Origin: Gemmatimonas sp.
GTDB taxonomy: Bacteria > Gemmatimonadota > Gemmatimonadetes > Gemmatimonadales > Gemmatimonadaceae
Direction: 5' to 3'
DNA: 64,000 nt
Assembly: GCA_011390935.1 (NCBI GenBank)
Contig: JAABRL010000014.1
Span: 1-64,000 of the forward strand
Shown here: one piece after another, positions 57,195 through 64,000 of the stretch
Layout of the letters: every line of letters begins with the position of its first letter
How positions within the stretch are numbered: position 1 is the first letter of the stretch
Made by a program: the position numbers and the translations under genes
Notes under the pieces: generated by a model
What the model was told of the DNA's origin: nothing
Database searches by the model: none
Seen by the model: only the letters and a program-made list of their open reading frames with translations

Positions 57195-58739
57195 ATGTCC
57201 ATGCGCGAGAAACTCGATCGGCTGGCGCGTGCGCGCGTCGCCGCGGAACAGGGCGGCGGCGCCGACCGTCTGGCCGCCCAGCACGCCAAGGGAAAGCTGT
57301 CAGCCCGCGAACGGCTCGACGTGCTCCTCGATGAGGGCTCGTTTGTCGAGCTCGACCGCTTCGTCACGTCGCGATCGCTCGGTGATGGCGAGGCGCCCAT
57401 CTACGGCGACGGCGTCGTCACCGGATACGGCCGCATCGACGGCCGCCTCGTCTACGTGTTCTCACAGGACTTCACCGTCTTCGGTGGCTCGCTGTCCGAA
57501 GCACACGCCGCCAAGATCTGCAAGGTGATGGACCTCGCGCTGCGCAACGGCGCTCCCATGATCGGACTCAACGACTCGGGCGGCGCGCGCATTCAGGAGG
57601 GCGTCGTGTCGCTCGGGGGATACGCCGACATTTTCCTGCGCAACACGATGGCGTCCGGCGTGATTCCGCAGATCTCCGCCATTCTCGGTCCCTGCGCTGG
57701 CGGTGCGGTGTACTCGCCCGCGATCACCGATTTCATCTACATGGTGCGCAAGACGAGCTACATGTTCGTCACCGGCCCCAACGTGGTGAAGACGGTCACG
57801 CATGAAGACGTGACGATGGAACGGCTCGGCGGCGCCGATACGCACGCCGGCACGAGCGGCGTGGCGCACTTCGCGCACGACTCGGAGCTGGAGAGCCTGC
57901 ACGCCATTCGGCAGCTCTTTCGCTTCGTGCCGAGCAACAACGCCGATGATCCGCCAACCGGCGCCGGCACGGATCCCGCCGGCCGTCGCGACGAAACGTT
58001 GCTCGATCTCGTGCCCGATCATCCCAACCAGCCGTACGACATGCGTGAGGTGCTCAAGCGCATTGTCGATGATGGCGACTTCTACGAGGTGCAGCCCGAC
58101 TACGCCGGCAACGTGCTCGTGGGCTTCGCGCACCTGGGAGGACAGAGCGTCGGCATCGTGGCCAACCAGCCCGCCGTGCTCGCCGGCGTGCTCGACATCG
58201 ATGCGTCGCTCAAGGCCGCGCGCTTTGTGCGCTTCTGCGATTGCTTCAACATTCCGATCATCACCTTCGAAGATGTGCCGGGCTTCCTGCCAGGTGTCGC
58301 GCAGGAACACGGCGGCATCATCAAGCACGGTGCGAAGCTGCTGTACGCCTACTGCGAAGCCACGGTGCCCAAGCTCACGGTCATCACGCGCAAGGCCTAC
58401 GGCGGCGCGTATGACGTGATGAGCTCCAAGCACATTCGTGGTGATGTGAACCTTGCCTGGCCCACCGCGGAAATCGCCGTGATGGGACCCAAGGGTGCGG
58501 TGGAGATTCTCTACAAGCGCGAAATTGCGTCCGCCGACGATCCGGCCGCCGCGACCGATGCGCGCGTGGCCGACTACACCGAGCGATTCGCCAACCCCTA
58601 CACGGCCGCCGCGCGTGGGTACGTCGACGACATCATCGATCCGCGTGATACGCGGCCCCGACTGATCGACGCGCTCTCCACACTGCGAGGCAAGCGCGAT
58701 CGCAATCCGCCGCGCAAGCACGGCAACCTTCCGCTCTGA
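57195..58739 (+). CDS. pccB: acyl-CoA carboxylase carboxyltransferase subunit, propionyl-CoA carboxylase beta type
   Basis: [95 protein letters not shown]. Confidence 0.94.
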   Translation: MSMREKLDRLARARVAAEQGGGADRLAAQHAKGKLSARERLDVLLDEGSFVELDRFVTSRSLGDGEAPIYGDGVVTGYGRIDGRLVYVFSQDFTVFGGSLSEAHAAKICKVMDLALRNGAPMIGLNDSGGARIQEGVVSLGGYADIFLRNTMASGVIPQISAILGPCAGGAVYSPAITDFIYMVRKTSYMFVTGPNVVKTVTHEDVTMERLGGADTHAGTSGVAHFAHDSELESLHAIRQLFRFVPSNNADDPPTGAGTDPAGRRDETLLDLVPDHPNQPYDMREVLKRIVDDGDFYEVQPDYAGNVLVGFAHLGGQSVGIVANQPAVLAGVLDIDASLKAARFVRFCDCFNIPIITFEDVPGFLPGVAQEHGGIIKHGAKLLYAYCEATVPKLTVITRKAYGGAYDVMSSKHIRGDVNLAWPTAEIAVMGPKGAVEILYKREIASADDPAAATDARVADYTERFANPYTAAARGYVDDIIDPRDTRPRLIDALSTLRGKRDRNPPRKHGNLPL

Positions 58740-58749
58740 GGCGAGACCC

Positions 58750-60264
58750 ATGTTCGACAAGGTGCTCGTCGCCAATCGCGGAGAAATCGCCCTGCGCGTG
58801 ATTCGGGCCTGCCAGGAGCTTGGCATCAAGGCCGTGGCCGTGTACTCCGAGGCCGATGCCAGAGCGCCACACGTGCGCGAGGCCGACGAGGCGGTGTGCA
58901 TCGGTCCGCCGCCGTCGAGTCAGAGCTATCTGCTTGGCGATCGCATCATCGAGGTCGCGAAGCGGACGGGGGCGCAGGCCATTCATCCCGGCTACGGCTT
59001 CCTGTCGGAGCGCGCATGGTTTGCGCGTGCGGTGCGCGAAGCCGGCCTGGTATTCGTTGGCCCGCCCGCCGAAGCGATCGAAGCGATGGGCAGCAAGACG
59101 GCCGCACGACAGCTCGCGATCTCCGCCGGCGTGCCGGTCGTGCCAGGCACCACGGAGCCGTTGCGTGACGCCGAGGAAGCCGCCGCGATCGCCGAGTCCT
59201 TCGGCTACCCGGTGTTGCTGAAGGCTGCCGCTGGTGGCGGTGGCAAGGGCATGCGCATTGTGCGCGAGCCGTCGGAGCTCGCGTCGGCCTTGGGCGCGGC
59301 ACAGCGCGAAGCGCTCAATGCCTTCGGTGATGATGCGGTGTACGTGGAGAAGTATCTCGATGGCCCGCGACACGTGGAGGTGCAGGTGCTCGCCGATCAG
59401 CATGGCAACGTGCTGCATCTCGGCGAACGTGAATGTTCGCTGCAGCGTCGGCATCAGAAGATGGTGGAGGAAGCGCCGAGTCCTGTGGTGACGCCAGCGC
59501 TGCGCGCGCGCATGGGAGAAACTGCAGTGGCGGCCGCACGCGCGGCGGGCTACGTGAATGCCGGCACCTGCGAGTTTCTGCTCGACACCGACGGCGCATT
59601 CTACTTCCTCGAAATGAACACGCGCATTCAGGTGGAGCATCCCGTCACCGAGTTGGTGATGGGCATCGATCTGGTGCAGTGGCAGCTGCGTGTGGCGGCC
59701 GGTGAGCGGCTGCCGTTTGATCAGAAGTCGTTCACGCCGCGCGGCTGGGCGATCGAATGCCGGATCACCAGCGAAGATCCATCCAACGGCTTCCTGCCGA
59801 GCACGGGCCGCATCACGCATCTGCATCTGCCGAGCGGCCCGGGCGTACGCTGGGATGGCGGTATTGAAGATGGCAGCGAGATCGGCCTGCATTACGATCC
59901 GATGCTCGCCAAGCTCATCGTGCATGCGCCCACGCGACCGCTCGCCATCGCGCGCATGCGTCGCGCCTTGCGCGAGCTCGTGATCGAAGGTGTGGAGACG
60001 TCGCGGGATTTTCACCTGCGACTGCTCGAGCATCCCGACGTGCAGTCGGGGGACATGAGCATTCAGTGGTTGGAGGCGCATCTCACCGAGCTCACCAGCG
60101 CCAGCGCGAGTGACGAGACGGTCCAGTTGGCCGCGATTGCCGCCGCACTCGCTGCACACGACGATCGAGGACAGGCCACGGTGTCGAACAGCCCCGCGTC
60201 GTCGCGTGCGACCGGCAGTGCATGGCGCGACATCGCGCGTCGCGAATCGCTTGGCCTCGGCTGA
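58750..60264 (+). CDS. accC: biotin carboxylase subunit of acyl-CoA carboxylase
   Basis: FDKVLVANRGEIALRVIRACQELGIKAVAVYSEADA, HPGYGFLSE, KAAAGGGGKGMRIV, FLEMNTRIQVEHPVTE. Confidence 0.95.
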   Translation: MFDKVLVANRGEIALRVIRACQELGIKAVAVYSEADARAPHVREADEAVCIGPPPSSQSYLLGDRIIEVAKRTGAQAIHPGYGFLSERAWFARAVREAGLVFVGPPAEAIEAMGSKTAARQLAISAGVPVVPGTTEPLRDAEEAAAIAESFGYPVLLKAAAGGGGKGMRIVREPSELASALGAAQREALNAFGDDAVYVEKYLDGPRHVEVQVLADQHGNVLHLGERECSLQRRHQKMVEEAPSPVVTPALRARMGETAVAAARAAGYVNAGTCEFLLDTDGAFYFLEMNTRIQVEHPVTELVMGIDLVQWQLRVAAGERLPFDQKSFTPRGWAIECRITSEDPSNGFLPSTGRITHLHLPSGPGVRWDGGIEDGSEIGLHYDPMLAKLIVHAPTRPLAIARMRRALRELVIEGVETSRDFHLRLLEHPDVQSGDMSIQWLEAHLTELTSASASDETVQLAAIAAALAAHDDRGQATVSNSPASSRATGSAWRDIARRESLGLG

Positions 60265-60270
60265 TCGCTC

Positions 60271-61671
60271 GTGACCGCAACGATTGCCGATCTGCAGATC
60301 ACCAGCCTCGCCGCCGGCGGGGACGGCGTGGCCCGACACGATGGACAGGCGGTGTTCGTACCGCGCACCGCCGTCGGTGATGTCGTGCGGACTGCGCTGG
60401 TGTCGCGCGGTCGTTTTGCGCGCGGCACCGTCCGCGACCTCGTGGAGGCGTCTCCGGATCGTGTCGATGCGCCGTGCGTGCACTATGTGCACGACGACTG
60501 TGGAGGCTGCCAGTGGCAGCACCTCGCCATCAACGCGCAGCGCGCCGCCAAGGCGCAGCTGGTGGTCGATGCCATGCAGCGCATTGCCGGCGTGTCGATC
60601 GCGCACCCTGAGGTCATTGGCGATGCGCGGACCCTCGGCTATCGGCGCACGATCAGCCTGACCGTGCGCGGGCACGGCAAGCGGCGTGTGGGCGGCTTCC
60701 ACGCCGCAGGGGATCCGGACACGCTGGTGCCAATCGAGCGCTGCCTCCTGGCGCACGATGATGTGCAGCGCGCGTGGGATGCGCTGCGTGGACTGCTCGG
60801 CCGCCTTCCCGAATGGCGCACGCCGACGGCCGATGCGCCAGCGGCGCGGCGCGGTTCGGCGCGTCGTGGCCAGCGTTCGTCGCGGCAGCAGCAGTCGCTG
60901 CGCGTCTCGTTGCGTCGCCTTGGCGAAGCGCAGGCCAGCGTCGCCGAGATCGCAATTGCGGTGGAAGGCGGCGACCGCTGGTCGGCCACCGCGGCGCGTG
61001 CGATCGGCGAGGCCGTACCTGGCTGCCGTGGCATCTGGTGGACGCCGGCGGGGCAGGAGGCGCAGCTCATGTGGGATCGTGATCGTCTCACGGCATCGCA
61101 ACAGGCGGACCCAGCACCGGGGCTCGAGGTGGTGGAGCCTTCGTCGGATCTTGCGGTGGCCGCCAGCTTCGTGCAGGTAAACGCCGAGCTGGCCGCGCAG
61201 ATGCACGCGTTCGTGTTCGCGCAGGTGATGGCCGAGTCGCCGGCCCGTGTGATCGACGGCTACGCTGGCGCGGGGCGCCTCGCGATGGCGCTCGATGCGG
61301 CGGGCGTCCAGGTGACGGCCATCGAGCGTGATGATCGGGCCTGTCGGCACGCGGAGGCACGTCTGGGCGCGGCGTCGCGTGTGCTCTCGGGCACAGTGGA
61401 GACGCGCCTCGCTGAGGCGCTGCCGGCCGACGTGATCGTACTCAATCCCCCCCGCTCCGGCTGTGACGCGGCGGTGTGTGATCGGTTGGTGGAAGTGGCC
61501 TCCTCGGCCTCACCGCCGCGCGCGCTGGTGTACGTGAGTTGTGATCCGGCCACGCTGGCGCGCGACGTGAAGCGTCTGCAGGGCTGGCGTGTGGTATCGG
61601 CGACCTGCTTTGATCTGTTCCCCCAGACGGCACACGTGGAAACGGTGTGCCTGCTGCGCCCGGAGGCGTGA
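60271..61671 (+). CDS. TrmA/RlmD-family 23S rRNA (uracil-5-)-methyltransferase
   Basis: TRAM domain, Fe-S CVHYVHDDCGGCQWQHL, VIDGYAGAGRLAMAL, IVLNPPRSGCD, VYVSCDPATLARDVKRL; GTG start. Confidence 0.92.
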   Translation: MTATIADLQITSLAAGGDGVARHDGQAVFVPRTAVGDVVRTALVSRGRFARGTVRDLVEASPDRVDAPCVHYVHDDCGGCQWQHLAINAQRAAKAQLVVDAMQRIAGVSIAHPEVIGDARTLGYRRTISLTVRGHGKRRVGGFHAAGDPDTLVPIERCLLAHDDVQRAWDALRGLLGRLPEWRTPTADAPAARRGSARRGQRSSRQQQSLRVSLRRLGEAQASVAEIAIAVEGGDRWSATAARAIGEAVPGCRGIWWTPAGQEAQLMWDRDRLTASQQADPAPGLEVVEPSSDLAVAASFVQVNAELAAQMHAFVFAQVMAESPARVIDGYAGAGRLAMALDAAGVQVTAIERDDRACRHAEARLGAASRVLSGTVETRLAEALPADVIVLNPPRSGCDAAVCDRLVEVASSASPPRALVYVSCDPATLARDVKRLQGWRVVSATCFDLFPQTAHVETVCLLRPEA

Positions 61672-62177
61672 TGAAGTACATCGTGGACGTGTCGGGTCGC
61701 CGACTGACGGTAGAGCTGGACGGCACCGAAGTGCGCGTCGACGGCGCGTTGGTATCCGCGTCCCTCGAGACGGTGCCAGGGACACCGGTGCGGCTGCTGC
61801 GCGTGGGCGATACGGTGCATCGCGTCGTCGCCCGTCGGGACGGTGCGCGCGGCGCGTATCGCGTGGGCGTGGATGGGTGGCAGTTCTCGACCGACGCGCT
61901 GGACGCTCGCACCCGAGCCATCCGGGATCTGGCGGCAGCCTCGCAGGCGGCGTCGGGGCCTGCGCCGCTGGTGGCGCCCATGCCGGGGTTGGTGGTGCGC
62001 GTCCTGGCGGAGGTCGGTGCCGAGGTCGCGGCGGGGCAGGCGCTGGTGGTGGTGGAAGCGATGAAGATGGAGAACGAGCTGCGCGCGTCAGCGGCCGCAC
62101 GCATCACGGCCGTCCACGCAGTAGCGGGGACGGCCGTGGAGAAGGGCATGGTGCTGGTGGAGCTGGCCGCGCTGTAG
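61671..62177 (+). CDS. biotin carboxyl carrier protein of acyl-CoA carboxylase
   Basis: LVAPMPGLVVRVLAEVGAEVAAGQALVVVEAMKMENELRA biotinyl site EAMKMEN; TGATG overlap with upstream gene. Confidence 0.93.
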   Translation: MKYIVDVSGRRLTVELDGTEVRVDGALVSASLETVPGTPVRLLRVGDTVHRVVARRDGARGAYRVGVDGWQFSTDALDARTRAIRDLAAASQAASGPAPLVAPMPGLVVRVLAEVGAEVAAGQALVVVEAMKMENELRASAAARITAVHAVAGTAVEKGMVLVELAAL

Positions 62178-62195
62178 TCGAGCGCGGCCGCTGAC

Positions 62196-62549
62196 TCAGG
62201 CGGCGGCTGCCTTCTGGCGGCGCAGGCGATTCATGCCTTTGACCACCGAGAAGAGCACGAACGCCACGATCAGGAAGTCCACCACATTCTGGATGAACGA
62301 GCCGTAGTTGAGGGTGCCTACGCCGGCCTCCTTGGCCGCCTCGATGGTGGCGTAGCTGTTCCCGTCGAGTGCGTAGAAGAGCCCCTTGAAGTCGCGGCCG
62401 CCGAGGGCGAGGCCCACGAGCGGCATGATGAGGTCGTCCACGACGGACGACACGATCTTGTTGAAGGCGGCGCCGATGACGACGCCGACGGCGAGGTCCA
62501 TGACGTTGCCCTTGACCGCGAACTCCTTGAACTCGGCCATCATGCCCAT
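62196..62549 (-). CDS. mscL: large-conductance mechanosensitive channel
   Basis: MGMMAEFKEFAVKGNVMDLAVGVVIGAAFNKIVSSVVDDLIMPLVGLALGG...FIQNVVDFLIVAFVLFSVVKGMNRL. Confidence 0.96.
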   Translation of the reverse strand: MGMMAEFKEFAVKGNVMDLAVGVVIGAAFNKIVSSVVDDLIMPLVGLALGGRDFKGLFYALDGNSYATIEAAKEAGVGTLNYGSFIQNVVDFLIVAFVLFSVVKGMNRLRRQKAAAA

Positions 62550-62728
62550 TGGGGTCTCCTGGTGGAATGCGTGAGGCCCCGCGACGTGGCGGGGCGTCTG
62601 GTGGTGTAGCGCTGAGGGTCTGCGACAGCGACGGGGTGATCTGTCCGCGCGGAGAATGCAGACACGCCCCCGAGGGAGCAAGTCACAGGGGGCGATCGGT
62701 GGCCGAGGCGGGGCCGCGGTGCCGTCCG

Positions 62729-62757
62729 TTGACATCGCGTAAGTGCTTGGATATTCT
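62729..62757 (+). promoter_or_regulatory. strong sigma70-type promoter upstream of rplM
   Basis: TTGACA (62729-62734), 17-nt spacer, TATTCT (62752-62757). Confidence 0.8.
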
Positions 62758-62763
62758 ACAGGT

Positions 62764-62985
62764 CTGTCTTGTTCCGGGCATCCGACCAAGTGGTCGGGTG
62801 ATCCGCGTGTTCAACCAGACCTCGCCGCCGGTGTCGGTGTCGGGTGCGCCAGTGGCGGATCCGACATGGGGACGTGCGGTTGTTCCAAGGCGAAGCCGGC
62901 CGTTGCCGATTGCCTCGCCTGCCCTTGGAGCCCTTCGGGGGTTCCACCCACTGGGGTCGCTCGCCGGCCCCCTGTAAACGCTCGC
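62764..62985 (+). promoter_or_regulatory. long structured leader of rplM-rpsI (candidate r-protein autoregulatory leader)
   Basis: ~220 nt between promoter and rplM ATG; hairpins CCGACC-AAGT-GGTCGG and CCAAGG(62885-62890)/CCTTGG(62923-62928). Confidence 0.45.
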
Positions 62986-63435
62986 ATGAAGACTTACAGC
63001 GCTACGCCGAAGGATTTCGATCACCGCTGGTACGTGGTGGATGCGGAAGGCATGGTTCTCGGCCGTCTGGCGTCCGAGATCGCCAAGGTGCTTCGCGGCA
63101 AGCACAAGCCGATGTTCACGCCGCACATGGACACGGGCGATTTCGTCATCGTGATCAATGCGGCCAAGGTGCGCGTGACGGGCAACAAGGCCACGCAGAA
63201 GACGTATTTCAAGCACACGGGGTACATGGGCCATGAGCGCCACATCCCGTTCGCGAGCATGCTCGAGAAGCACCCCGATCGCGTGATCGAGAAGGCGGTG
63301 TTCGGCATGCTGCCGAAGAACGCGCTCTCCCGCGGCACGGTGCGTCGCAAGCTGCGCGTCTACGCTGGCACGGATCACCCGCACACGGCGCAGCAGCCCA
63401 CGCCGCTGACTTTCTCCATGGCTGAGGCCAAGTAA
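62986..63435 (+). CDS. rplM: 50S ribosomal protein L13
   Basis: MKTYSATPKDFDHRWYVVDAEGMVLGRLASEIAKVLRGKHKPMFTPHMDTGDFVIVINAAKVRVTGNK. Confidence 0.97.
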   Translation: MKTYSATPKDFDHRWYVVDAEGMVLGRLASEIAKVLRGKHKPMFTPHMDTGDFVIVINAAKVRVTGNKATQKTYFKHTGYMGHERHIPFASMLEKHPDRVIEKAVFGMLPKNALSRGTVRRKLRVYAGTDHPHTAQQPTPLTFSMAEAK

Positions 63436-63821
63436 TGTCGACCACGCATGCCATTGGCCGCCGCAAGGAGGCCGTCTGCCGCATCTACCTCACGCCCGGC
63501 TCCGGGAAGTGGGAAATCAACGGTCGTGAGCTCGCGGAGTTCTTCCCGCGTCCCACGCTCGTCTCCTCGATCCAGCAGCCGTTCACGGCCACGGATACGT
63601 TGGGGCAGTACGATGTGCGCGCGCTGGTGAACGGCGGCGGTGTGTCGGGTCAGGCCGGCGCGGTGCGCCTGGCGATCGCCCGCGCCCTGGTCAAGGTCGA
63701 CGAGTCGAACAAGCCGAAGCTCCGTCCGCTCGGCCTGCTCACGCGCGATGCCCGCTCGGTCGAGCGCAAGAAGCCCGGCCAGCCTGGCGCGCGCAAGAAG
63801 TTCCAGTTCTCCAAGCGCTGA
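63435..63821 (+). CDS. rpsI: 30S ribosomal protein S9
   Basis: THAIGRRKEAVCRIYLTPGSGKWEINGRELAEFFPR...RDARSVERKKPGQPGARKKFQFSKR. Confidence 0.97.
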   Translation: MSTTHAIGRRKEAVCRIYLTPGSGKWEINGRELAEFFPRPTLVSSIQQPFTATDTLGQYDVRALVNGGGVSGQAGAVRLAIARALVKVDESNKPKLRPLGLLTRDARSVERKKPGQPGARKKFQFSKR

Positions 63822-63946
63822 TCCGCAGCGTTTTCACACACGTATCCCTCACGCCGTCCGAGTTCGGGGCGGGTGCCGGTGCCTTCAGGGCGACCGGTCG
63901 CTCCGAACGCTGACGACGGCGGACGTCAAACCACACGTATCGCACC

Positions 63947-64000
63947 ATGGCGAATCCGTCACTCGAACAGCTCCTGGCCGCGGGCGTCCACTTCGGACAC
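63947..64000 (+). CDS. rpsB: 30S ribosomal protein S2 (5' end, truncated by window)
   Basis: MANPSLEQLLAAGVHFGH, canonical S2 N-terminus. Confidence 0.9.
   Translation, partial: MANPSLEQLLAAGVHFGH

Noticed and set aside
58633-61350. 905-aa minus-strand ORF opposite accC and the methyltransferase gene
   Set aside because: Low-complexity His/Arg-rich translation, antisense to two clear genes; typical spurious ORF in high-GC codon-biased DNA.
1-64000. CRISPR arrays, rRNA genes, transposons, restriction or toxin-antitoxin systems
   Set aside because: No repeat-spacer pattern, rRNA-like sequence, transposase or defence-gene motif was recognised.

Overview
High-GC, densely packed bacterial chromosome segment, probably Gemmatimonadota; that lineage is inferred from overall gene content and order and was not tested. 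Most of the window is housekeeping: HIT-rpsU-yqeY-mutS2-dnaG, recJ-rsmD-coaD-pta, an RsbV/RsbW/RsbU-like partner-switch module, rsmA, rex, infC-rpmI-rplT-pheST-zapA-rny-folD-xseAB-ispA-dxs-nadK-recN, a lysine-pathway operon (dapE-asd-lysC-dapB-dapA-dapD), an aroA-cmk fusion, rpsA, biotin-dependent acyl-CoA carboxylase genes, and rplM-rpsI-rpsB. The standout is a translationally coupled pair at 36208-45443. It encodes a 1844-aa trifunctional propionyl-CoA synthase (acyl-CoA synthetase + enoyl-CoA hydratase + reductase) and a ~1233-aa bifunctional malonyl-CoA reductase (two SDR halves), the two signature enzymes of the 3-hydroxypropionate bicycle. The pair lies just downstream of tRNA-Gly/tRNA-Leu. 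A perfect 8-8 inverted repeat sits upstream in a possible promoter spacer, and a PccB-type carboxylase is encoded ~12 kb away. Other points: an infC gene whose best start codon is ATC, preceded by a structured leader with an intrinsic-terminator-like attenuator; a perfect Rex operator upstream of rex; and a long leader upstream of rplM. All calls come from reading sequence and ORF translations; no database searches were run.
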